This document shows positions 44,101 through 51,635 of a stretch of 64,000 nucleotides of DNA, one piece after another (positions within the stretch are counted from its first letter, which is position 1; each line of letters starts with the position of its first letter). The DNA comes from CAJQQY01 sp045104975 (GTDB taxonomy: Bacteria; Bacteroidota; Bacteroidia; Chitinophagales; Saprospiraceae): assembly GCA_045104975.1 (NCBI GenBank), contig JBGCCY010000049.1, positions 1 through 64,000 on the forward strand. Direction: 5' to 3'. A model generated the notes under the pieces. That model was not told the DNA's origin. It did not search any database and saw only the letters and a program-made list of their open reading frames with translations. A program made the position numbers and the translations under genes.

Positions 44101-44850
44101 ATGAAAAAGTCATTTATATATTTTCTTCTGCTAATTTTTTTCTCCTCTTGCACCAAAATAATGTATGTCTCTGATCCCCAGATTTCCTCTGTGAAAATTG
44201 AAGACACCGCCAATATAGAATCTTCTAAAGAGATCGAAGCACTAATTTCACCCTATAAAAAAGAAATGAAAAAAGAGATGGATCAAGTCATTGGCTCTTG
44301 CGAAAAAGAATTGATGAAGGCAAGACCTGAATCAACTTTAGGCAATTGGACAGCAGATTTGATTCATAAAAAGTGCGAAGAATATTATGGAAAACCGATA
44401 GATTTTGCTGTCGTAAATTATGGAGGATTACGGATACTTTCCCTTCCTGCTGGACCAATTACCAAGTCCAATGTTTTTGAATTAATGCCTTTTGAAAATG
44501 CTTTGGTCGTACTCAACGTTGATGCGGAAACGATCGAGAAATTATTTGTTCTAATGGCGGAATATGGCGGTTGGCCAATTAGTCATCAAGTACAGTTTAA
44601 AATAAAAAATGGAAAACCAATTGACATTCAAATTAATGGAAAACCGATTGATAAAAATAAGATGTATAAAATTGCTTTGTCGGATTTTATAGCAAATGGA
44701 GGTGACAAGTGTTTCTTTTTCGAGGACAAAAAACAAGAACTGCTTGGTAAACTTTTTCGAGATGCGATTATGGAACACGTGATAGAACTAAATGAACAAG
44801 GAAAAAAAATAAATGCAAAAATTGAAGGAAGGGTAGAAGTGGTGGAGTAA
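44101..44850 (+). CDS. Lipoprotein with 5'-nucleotidase C-terminal domain
   Basis: A 249-residue lipoprotein (lipobox FSSC, Cys17) that consists of the C-terminal, substrate-binding half of UshA-like 5'-nucleotidases. Visible blocks: ESTLGNWTADLI, DFAVVNYGGLRI (nucleoside-binding), LMPFENALVVLNVDAET and YKIALSDFIANGGDK. The catalytic N-terminal metallophosphatase half is encoded separately by the following gene at 44943. Together the two probably form one extracytoplasmic enzyme that removes phosphate from nucleotides. The gap to the partner is 92 bp. Confidence 0.88.
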   Translation: MKKSFIYFLLLIFFSSCTKIMYVSDPQISSVKIEDTANIESSKEIEALISPYKKEMKKEMDQVIGSCEKELMKARPESTLGNWTADLIHKKCEEYYGKPIDFAVVNYGGLRILSLPAGPITKSNVFELMPFENALVVLNVDAETIEKLFVLMAEYGGWPISHQVQFKIKNGKPIDIQINGKPIDKNKMYKIALSDFIANGGDKCFFFEDKKQELLGKLFRDAIMEHVIELNEQGKKINAKIEGRVEVVE

Positions 44851-44942
44851 TATTTTTTCATACATATATATGTATGCGTATTTCTTTTTGATTATTTTAT
44901 CTGAAAGTTTTCAAGGCAAAATTAACCATTCAAAAATTAATT

Positions 44943-45854
44943 ATGATAAGAAGATCATTTATAAAAAAAGCGATGGCGGGTTCCGCATTTTTAGCTGTTG
45001 GAAGTTTTCCAATAAATGCATTTAGTGAACCAGAAATTTTAAAGTTAACGATCCTTCATACCAATGATCAACACAGTCGGATTGAACCTTTTGAAAGTGG
45101 TCGATTAAAAGGTCTTGGAGGAGCTGCAAGACGAGCTACACTCCTTGAAAACATTAGGAAAAAAGAGAAACACGTTTTACTCTTGGACTCAGGAGATATC
45201 TTCCAAGGAACTCCTTATTTTAATTATTTTGGAGGTGAACTGGAACTCAAATTAATGTCCAAAATGAAGTATGATGCAACCACGATGGGGAACCATGATT
45301 TTGATGGAGGTATGGATGGTTTACTCAAACAATTGCCTCAAGCAAATTTTCCTTTTTTGACGGCCAATTATGATTTTTCAGATACACCTTTGGAAGGACA
45401 ATTTAAACCATATAAAATTTTTCAAAAAGAGAATATTAGAATAGGAGTATTTGGTCTTGGGATAGAATTAAATGGATTAGTTCCTGGCAAACTTTATGGC
45501 AACACTCAATATCAAGACCCACTAAAAATGGCAACCAAGTATGCAACCATTTTAAAAGAGGACGAAAAATGTGATTATGTAATTTGTCTTTCGCACTTAG
45601 GTTATAAATATTCTTCCAACCGAGTTTCTGATCATGTCTTGGCAAAAGAAACTGAAAATATAGATTTGATTCTCGGAGGACACACGCATACATTTATGGA
45701 AGCACCTGAAGAAATGGAAAACAAAAAAGGAGAAAAAGTTTTTATTAATCAAGTTGGTTTTGGTGGAGTCGTATTAGGAAGGTTAGATATTTATTTTGAA
45801 AAGAATTTTAAAAATAAATGTACCACTTGTAAGAACATCACGGTCAAGGATTAG
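44943..45854 (+). CDS. 5'-nucleotidase metallophosphatase domain protein, Tat-exported
   Basis: A 303-residue protein that is only the N-terminal calcineurin-like half of a 5'-nucleotidase. The twin-arginine signal is MIRRSFIKKAMAGSAF. The dimetal site is complete: ILHTNDQHSRIEP, DSGDIFQGTP, MGNHDFDGG, CLSHLGY and GGHTHTFME. The normal C-terminal substrate domain is missing and is instead the preceding gene (44101). Tat export suggests folding with metal in the cytoplasm before transport. The chain stops after the metal domain with a short Cys-containing tail (NKCTTCKNITVKD). Likely role: nucleotide scavenging in the periplasm. Confidence 0.9.
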   Translation: MIRRSFIKKAMAGSAFLAVGSFPINAFSEPEILKLTILHTNDQHSRIEPFESGRLKGLGGAARRATLLENIRKKEKHVLLLDSGDIFQGTPYFNYFGGELELKLMSKMKYDATTMGNHDFDGGMDGLLKQLPQANFPFLTANYDFSDTPLEGQFKPYKIFQKENIRIGVFGLGIELNGLVPGKLYGNTQYQDPLKMATKYATILKEDEKCDYVICLSHLGYKYSSNRVSDHVLAKETENIDLILGGHTHTFMEAPEEMENKKGEKVFINQVGFGGVVLGRLDIYFEKNFKNKCTTCKNITVKD

Positions 45855-46331
45855 GGCTAAAATGAGGGAGTTATATATTCGATTTTATTTAATTTCAATT
45901 ATTATAAAATAAGACATAATTAAATTTTACTTATTTGATTTTTTTTACATATTTTTGCCACCCCGAAAGGATAACTCCACGGCTAAAAAAAACCAAATAA
46001 GAATACCCAAAATAATTAAACCTATAGGTTTATCATTTACTTGATAACACTTATGTTGAAAAAATCAAATACGAAAAAAATATATTTTTAGAAATAGTAT
46101 TGTTATTTTTTTCTTTCTAATTAATTTTTTTTTCTTTGTATTCCCGCGCAATTAGAGAGCAAGTTTTTATGCAAGGGGACATGAGAAAACAGATTTGGCG
46201 GAACAAAATGTATTTTACATTTCCTTTCACTCTGCTATTTTACTGATACTTAAATACTAAAAGAGACTCTACACTCACAACTGGTTATATTTTTTAATCA
46301 GGCTTTGAGCCTATTATCTGAACTGAAAAGA
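45855..46331. other. Long dnaA upstream region
   Basis: 477 bp without a gene. A TATTTTTG box lies at 45950-45957. An AAACCTATAGGTTT palindrome (46018-46031) and a TTATCA/TGATAA hairpin (46030-46047) lie in the would-be leader. I see no DnaA box (TTATCCACA or close variants), so this is not recognisably oriC. Confidence 0.5.
45950..45957 (+). promoter_or_regulatory. Candidate dnaA -7 box
   Basis: TATTTTTG, exact TAnnTTTG, about 375 bp before the chosen dnaA ATG; no TTTG at the right distance upstream. Confidence 0.4.
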
Positions 46332-47750
46332 ATGGTAAAAGATTGTACTTCAGTATGGGACAACTGTCTTCGTACTATCCGAAAAAATGTAAACCCACAA
46401 AGTTTTAAAACTTGGTTCGAACCAATCAAAGCAGTAAGCCTTGATTCTTCGTCTTTGACGATTCAGGTTCCGAATAAGTTTTTCTACGAATGGTTGGAGG
46501 AGCATTATGTAACGTTACTCAAGATGACCATCCGACAAGAGTTGGGAGATAAGGGACGTCTTGAATACCAGATTTTGATGTCGAGTAATGCAAGACAAAA
46601 TGCACCTCAGCATCAGATGGCTAATAAAGCCGAAACAAACGGGCCTGGTTCCGTTGATACAGGGAATATCAAAAATCCATTTGTCATTCCGGGAATTAAG
46701 AAAATGAAAATTGACTCGCAGGTCAATCCAAATTACCTATTCACTAACTTCATCGAAGGAGACTGTAATCGTCTAGCTCGATCCGCTGGAATTGCTATTG
46801 CAAAGAAACCTGGTGGAACAGCTTTTAATCCTTTAGTGATCTTTGGCGATGTTGGGTTGGGAAAAACTCACTTGGCTCAAGCCATAGGAAATGAGGTTTT
46901 GGAAAAAATGCCTGAGAAGAGAGTACTATATGTACCTTCTGATAAATTTACGAATCAAATTATCCAATCCATTAAAAACAACGCAGTCAATGACTTCGTG
47001 AATTTTTATCAATTGGTAGATGTATTGATCGTAGATGATATTCAATTTTTGGAAAACAAAAAGAAGACACAAGAAATCTTTTTCCACATTTTCAATCAAT
47101 TGCACCAAAACGGAAAGCAAATCATTTTGACTTCTGACCGACCGCCAAAAGATTTGAATGGTATGGAAGACCGCTTGATCTCTAGATTTAAGTGGGGACT
47201 TTCTGCTGATTTGGCAGCACCTGATTTGGAAACTCGTATGGCGATTTTGGAAGCCAAAATGAACAAAGAAGGAGTTGACCTTCCACAGAATGTAACGGAG
47301 TTTATTTGTTATAATATCAAAAATAACATCCGTGAATTAGAAGGTGTATTGATTTCATTAGTTGCTCAGTCTTCTTTAAACAGAAGAGAGATTGATGTTG
47401 ATTTAGCGAAAGAAGTGATTAAAAACTTCGTATCGCAAATGTCAAAAGAAATCACAGTTGATTTTATCCAAAATTTAGTGGCAGATCACTTTAGTGTTCC
47501 TGTGGCAAAATTGGCGGGTAAAACCAGAAAACGTTCTATCGTTATTGCTCGACAATTGAGTATGTACTTAGCGAAAAATTTGACCAACAAATCGTTGAAA
47601 GCGATTGGGGAGAATTTTGGAGGACGAGATCACAGTACTGTTATTTATTCATGTAAAGCAGTTCAAGATTTGTTGGATACCGACATGATCTTTAAAGATA
47701 CTGTAGCTGATTTGGAGAAAAAAATCAGATTGAGTTTGAATGAAAAATAA
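46332..47750 (+). CDS. dnaA: Chromosomal replication initiator DnaA
   Basis: A 472-residue DnaA, the AAA+ ATPase that opens the replication origin. Domain I (1-85) has the helicase-interaction start (WDNCLRTIRKNVNPQSFKTWFEPI); a short linker follows; the AAA+ core contains Walker A GDVGLGKTHL (172-179), Walker B LIVDDIQFL and sensor motifs; domain IV has the DNA-reading RKRSIVIARQLSMYLAK and GGRDHSTVIYSC signature. The frame is open to a TTG at 46305, but the ATG at 46332 gives the typical MVKDCTSVW start. There is no dnaN beside it, and the gene ends in a terminator. Confidence 0.95.
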   Translation: MVKDCTSVWDNCLRTIRKNVNPQSFKTWFEPIKAVSLDSSSLTIQVPNKFFYEWLEEHYVTLLKMTIRQELGDKGRLEYQILMSSNARQNAPQHQMANKAETNGPGSVDTGNIKNPFVIPGIKKMKIDSQVNPNYLFTNFIEGDCNRLARSAGIAIAKKPGGTAFNPLVIFGDVGLGKTHLAQAIGNEVLEKMPEKRVLYVPSDKFTNQIIQSIKNNAVNDFVNFYQLVDVLIVDDIQFLENKKKTQEIFFHIFNQLHQNGKQIILTSDRPPKDLNGMEDRLISRFKWGLSADLAAPDLETRMAILEAKMNKEGVDLPQNVTEFICYNIKNNIRELEGVLISLVAQSSLNRREIDVDLAKEVIKNFVSQMSKEITVDFIQNLVADHFSVPVAKLAGKTRKRSIVIARQLSMYLAKNLTNKSLKAIGENFGGRDHSTVIYSCKAVQDLLDTDMIFKDTVADLEKKIRLSLNEK

Positions 47751-47805
47751 ACACAGACACACGCTACACTAGACACTAGAAGAAACACAACGAAAATAAG
47801 AAATT

Positions 47806-47844
47806 AAAAAGGTGAAATGATCGAAAGATTGTTTCACCTTTTTT
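47806..47844 (+). terminator. dnaA terminator
   Basis: A perfect 12-bp stem AAAAAGGTGAAA/TTTCACCTTTTT with a 14-base loop and T-tail, 55 bp after dnaA. Confidence 0.85.
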
Positions 47845-47898
47845 AATTGATTATTTTGTACCGTCCTAAAATAGTGATATGCAAAAAGAAATATAAAA

Positions 47899-48933
47899 AT
47901 GAAAGTAAATTTGATGTTGTTAGTTTTGATAGTAAGTTTATTTAGTTGCTCTAACTGGACTAAAGAAAAAAAGCAAGAAAAACTTGAGATAGAAAATGAC
48001 TCATTGATGATTGTACTTGATTCCATTATGGAAATTCATGTAAAAATCCCAGAGCTAATTGATAGCAGTTTTATAGCTATTGAATGTTTAGATCAGTTCA
48101 GCAAGTTAGCAAGAGAGACTGAAGGGGAAATAAAAGTTGTATCAAGTTCAAAGTTTGTAGCAAAAGAAATAGTTGAGATTATTGAGTCAAACTTGTTGAA
48201 TGGTTCTGATTTGATGATAGTAATAGACAAGACAAGCAGCATGGCTGATGACATAGAGAATATTAAGAAAGGACTCAAGCAAATATTAGGACTGCTCAAA
48301 AAATATAAAGACATCCGACTTTCGGTTGCTACTTATGGTGATAAAAATATAGATGGAAACCTTTGGTTTGAATTTAAAAATTTTGAATCAGATTTTTCAA
48401 GTACGATGAAGTTCATCAGGGAAATAGAAACTACTGGTGGGGGAGATTTTCCCGAATCGGTTTATGATGGTATTTATGAAGCGTTTGATAAAGGTTTTTG
48501 GAATTCAAATACTAAAAGAATTGTTGTTTTATTAGGTGATGCACCTTCATTAGATTCAACTAAATCAGAACACACTATTGACGAAATAATTGAAATATCA
48601 ACAATCCAAAAGATTAATATGAATTTTTATCCAATAGTACTAAGTTCTCAAGATTTAGGATTTGTAATGGATATCTCAAAAATGCAAAACTTGACTTTTA
48701 TAGAAACTGTTTATCCAAACCCAAGTAGAGGCAAATTTACATTAAAGTTAAATCAACTTGGAAATTTTAAGTTTGAATTATTTAACCAAAATGGAATTTT
48801 GATAAAAGCAAAGCAACTAACAAGTGATTCTTATTCGGATAATTTATATGATTATCCAAATGGATTATATGTAATAAGGGTTTCAGACGAAAATAAAAAT
48901 TATGATACACGAAAAATAATTGTGAATAGATAA
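47899..48933 (+). CDS. Von Willebrand A lipoprotein with T9SS type A tail
   Basis: A 344-residue protein. It starts with a lipoprotein signal (LFSC, Cys17), has a charged linker, then a VWA fold (about 108-270) with the metal-dependent adhesion-site text VIDKTSSMADD (DxTSS in place of DxSxS), LSVATYGD and VVLLGDAPSLDS. The last 70 residues (about 272-344; FIETVYPNPSRGKFTLKL, YPNGLYVIRVSDEN) are a T9SS type A sorting domain. Having both a lipobox and a T9SS tail is unusual; one may be vestigial. A protein- or matrix-binding role at the cell surface is the best guess. Confidence 0.85.
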   Translation: MKVNLMLLVLIVSLFSCSNWTKEKKQEKLEIENDSLMIVLDSIMEIHVKIPELIDSSFIAIECLDQFSKLARETEGEIKVVSSSKFVAKEIVEIIESNLLNGSDLMIVIDKTSSMADDIENIKKGLKQILGLLKKYKDIRLSVATYGDKNIDGNLWFEFKNFESDFSSTMKFIREIETTGGGDFPESVYDGIYEAFDKGFWNSNTKRIVVLLGDAPSLDSTKSEHTIDEIIEISTIQKINMNFYPIVLSSQDLGFVMDISKMQNLTFIETVYPNPSRGKFTLKLNQLGNFKFELFNQNGILIKAKQLTSDSYSDNLYDYPNGLYVIRVSDENKNYDTRKIIVNR

Positions 48934-48958
48934 CTTTAAGATAGGATAACGCATCAAA

Positions 48959-48999
48959 AAAGGGCAATTAACCCAACGTCAATTGCCCTCTTCCTTATT
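48959..48999. terminator. Bidirectional terminator
   Basis: Stem AGGGCAATT/AATTGCCCT with an 11-base loop; A-tract before and T-rich sequence after. It separates the VWA gene from the convergent DUF6580 gene. Confidence 0.8.
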
Positions 49000-49013
49000 T
49001 TATAAAGATAAAA

Positions 49014-49586
49014 TTAAGCTCTATTCAAAGCCAACGTTGGGTACATATTTTTCGCTAATTCAAATCCTCCAAACAAAATTCCAACATAAACTAAATCACC
49101 CGCCAAAGTATTCCAGAATAATGGTAATCCAGCAGCAATTGCAGTTGTCAAACCACCGAAATTATCAGCGTACATATTAAATGGATCATAAAACCAAGCA
49201 CCAAAGTTAGTAACCAAGAAGAAAATCATTGATCCTAAAAGACTTGCTCCAATCACATTTTTCACATTTACTTTTTTCAAAAGATTCGATCCCATCAAAA
49301 CGATTAAACCAAAAGCCAACATGTTAAACATACCAAATGCCGTAAACCAAGTAAATCCCTCAGGACTTGCATAAACAACATTATTCAAAACTAAGTCACT
49401 TACCCATAATGCTAAAAATGGAATCAAATATGCCCAGTATTTTTTTGCAAAATGTGCCGCACCAAAAAGAGCCATTCCTCCAATCGGAGTGAAGTTCGGT
49501 GGATGAGGCATAAATCGTGTTGCAGCAGCAGCTACAATCATTAAAACGATAATTCCAAATCGTGGGTTGAATTTACTATTCTCCAT
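49014..49586 (-). CDS. DUF6580 family membrane protein
   Basis: A 190-residue protein with about five membrane helices. It matches the DUF6580 pattern: an N-terminal AAAATRFMPHPPNFTPIGGMALFG block with its conserved HPPNFTPI, then FAKKYWAYLIPFLALWVSDL, the FGAWFYDPFNMY turn and GLTTAIAAGLPLFWNTLAGDL. The architecture recalls small S-component-like transport proteins, but no substrate is known. Its promoter (49627-49658) overlaps the terminator hairpin of the next gene upstream. Confidence 0.85.
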   Translation of the reverse strand: MENSKFNPRFGIIVLMIVAAAATRFMPHPPNFTPIGGMALFGAAHFAKKYWAYLIPFLALWVSDLVLNNVVYASPEGFTWFTAFGMFNMLAFGLIVLMGSNLLKKVNVKNVIGASLLGSMIFFLVTNFGAWFYDPFNMYADNFGGLTTAIAAGLPLFWNTLAGDLVYVGILFGGFELAKNMYPTLALNRA

Positions 49587-49626
49587 TATATATTATTTTT
49601 TCTTTTAAGTTGTTTTAAATGTAGCG

Positions 49627-49658
49627 CAAAAATAAATTAAAAAAGTATCAATTTCAAA
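49627..49658 (-). promoter_or_regulatory. Bacteroidota promoter of the DUF6580 gene
   Basis: On the minus strand TTTG (49658-49655), 20 bases, then TATTTTTG (49634-49627): full consensus and spacing. It lies partly inside the hairpin at 49639-49713, so terminator and promoter overlap. Confidence 0.7.
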
Positions 49659-49713
49659 GAAACTGAAAATCATCTTTTTTATGACGATGAAGTTTTGAAA
49701 TTGATACTTTTTT
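49639..49713 (-). terminator. Long terminator hairpin of the dockerin/cohesin cluster
   Basis: A perfect 20-bp stem (49639-49658 with 49694-49713, core AGTATCAATTTCAAA) ending in a T-tract on the minus strand, 26 bp after the stop of the gene at 49740. The loop has an inner GATGA/TCATC pair. Confidence 0.75.
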
Positions 49714-49739
49714 TAAAATTATATTTTCCTCAAGAGAAC

Positions 49740-51608
49740 TTACAATAAAAGGAGTTTTCCAGAATGGATTTGGGAATTACCTTTAATTTTATAAAAATAA
49801 ATTCCGTTGTTGGGGAAGTTCGCTTTTAGAATTTCTATTTGATTTTCACCCGCTAGCATATTTTTTTGTTGGGAAAAAACTAAACGTCCATTCGTATCGA
49901 AAATCTCTAATTCAACTTGTCCTGCATTTTCCAAAGAAAAATTAAAAATAGTTCTCTCTGCAAATGGATTTGGAGCAAAAGAAAAATCATCTTGGATGTT
50001 TTCATTTTCAAAACTTAATTCTGTATTCCAAAATTCTATCTCGTTTTCATTCTCTACATAAATTTCAGTAACTAATTTTTTAGAATTGATAGTTATAAAA
50101 TCACTTAACTGGCCATTCTTTTTTGCCGTAAAAGTAATTTCGAAAAAATCATTTTGAGATTCTAAATTTTGGGCAACAGCAGTATTCCAACTACATAAAA
50201 TAAAACCATCATCAGTATGATTTTTCCCAAAATTATCCTCATTTAATTCAATAGAATTATTGCCTTCAATACTTTGAAATGCTAAAGCTGTTGGATCAAA
50301 ATCAATAGTGAATTGTCCACCAATTATTTTATCAAAATTATTAGCAAACGTAGTGATAGTAACGGTTTCGCCAGTTTTAAAGATTTGATCTTGAGTAGAA
50401 AGGTTTAAGGTGCCATCGAAAATCCGAGTATCAGTTTGGTTGTTTTGGATGCCATTTGGATTGGCTGTATCGTTGACATCTCCAAGTTTGATGCCGATGA
50501 ACTTATCGTTATATTCAATAGTATCAATTAATATAAATTCAGGTTGAAAAACCCAAGATTCACCACTTGGAAATTCATCAGAACTTTGTAAAATCATTTT
50601 CCGAGTGAGCACGATATCTAAGGTGGTAATTGTTCCACTTTTATTTACGTCAGCAGCAATTTTGCTATATTCATTATCAAATAAATCTATCACCAAAATA
50701 TGTTTTCTCATCAAGACTATATCAAAAGTTGTCACCCCATTTAATGGGTTAGTGTGATGAAAAGGTCTTAAGGTATCTCCATGTGGAGAGTGGAAACCTA
50801 GTAAGCAAGAAGATGGGATGCTTGAAAATGTTGAAACGTGAGTGGTATCAATCAAATAATTTGTTTGACTTATTTGCTCATAAGACATCGTTTCAGCTAA
50901 AGTTGAAAGTGGAATAGGAAAAACATCAATAAAAACGCCACAAATAAAATAATCGTAATTATTTATTTGAATAGGTTGAATACAAGAATCCTGGTTATTC
51001 GATTTATCCGTTGCAAAAATGGGAATATCTAAATATCCACAAGTACTAAATATTTGGTTACAATCAATTATCATCAAAGTATCTAATGGATTTTCGGAAA
51101 AAGAAAGCTGGATATTTTCTGAACTGGAACAACTATCCAAAGGATTAAGATAATAAAAAATAGAGGCACTTAAATAATAGTCTCCATATTCTGATGGGTA
51201 AATTATTAAACTATTGCTGTCAGGATAAATCTGAGGAGCTATTGTATCTTTTACCAAAAATTGAAACTCACAATTCTCCTCCCCACCACAAAAATCAAAA
51301 GCTGTAAATTTCACTCGATGACTTCCTATCGGAAAATCTGCCGTAAAACTCGCAGCCGATCCCAAAGAATCAATCACCCCATCATCATTCCAATCAATAG
51401 AAAAATTATACTCCACAATACTACTTGTCGAACAATCGGTAGTCGCTGAAATAGAAAAAAAATGATCTATTGCGACGCACTCATTGGCTGGAAGGTAGAG
51501 TGAATCGCTTTGGCAAGTCGAAGTTATTTGTAAGCCAGTTTGAGCTTGTAAATGTATTAGCGGTAGCGTTGTAAAAAGAGCAAATAATAGGAGGGTAAGT
51601 TTGTTCAT
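49740..51608 (-). CDS. Secreted dockerin/cohesin-like protein with T9SS tail (copy 3)
   Basis: A 622-residue secreted protein, last of three tandem paralogues in transcription order. Signal peptide 1-22. An N-terminal beta-domain (23-125; DWNDDGVIDSLGSAASF, HRVKFTAFDFCGGEENCEF) is almost identical to that of the next gene. Residues 126-275 are copy-specific. A dockerin-like pair follows (about 286-345; NGVTTFDIVLMRKHIL and DVNKSGTITTLDIVLTRKMIL, then IGIKLGDVNDTANPN). A cohesin-like beta-sandwich follows (about 395-520; FKTGETVTITTFANNFDKI, GGQFTIDFDPTALAFQSI), then a T9SS type A tail (540-622; FSFAPNPFAERTIFNF). The upstream gene ends only 27 bp before it. Confidence 0.85.
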   Translation of the reverse strand: MNKLTLLLFALFTTLPLIHLQAQTGLQITSTCQSDSLYLPANECVAIDHFFSISATTDCSTSSIVEYNFSIDWNDDGVIDSLGSAASFTADFPIGSHRVKFTAFDFCGGEENCEFQFLVKDTIAPQIYPDSNSLIIYPSEYGDYYLSASIFYYLNPLDSCSSSENIQLSFSENPLDTLMIIDCNQIFSTCGYLDIPIFATDKSNNQDSCIQPIQINNYDYFICGVFIDVFPIPLSTLAETMSYEQISQTNYLIDTTHVSTFSSIPSSCLLGFHSPHGDTLRPFHHTNPLNGVTTFDIVLMRKHILVIDLFDNEYSKIAADVNKSGTITTLDIVLTRKMILQSSDEFPSGESWVFQPEFILIDTIEYNDKFIGIKLGDVNDTANPNGIQNNQTDTRIFDGTLNLSTQDQIFKTGETVTITTFANNFDKIIGGQFTIDFDPTALAFQSIEGNNSIELNEDNFGKNHTDDGFILCSWNTAVAQNLESQNDFFEITFTAKKNGQLSDFITINSKKLVTEIYVENENEIEFWNTELSFENENIQDDFSFAPNPFAERTIFNFSLENAGQVELEIFDTNGRLVFSQQKNMLAGENQIEILKANFPNNGIYFYKIKGNSQIHSGKLLLL

Positions 51609-51635
51609 GGTTTTTTAGATTTGGTTAAATGTGAA

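Noticed and set aside
45855..46331. oriC next to dnaA
   Set aside because: No TTATCCACA-like box or AT-rich 13-mer array was visible, and dnaN is absent.
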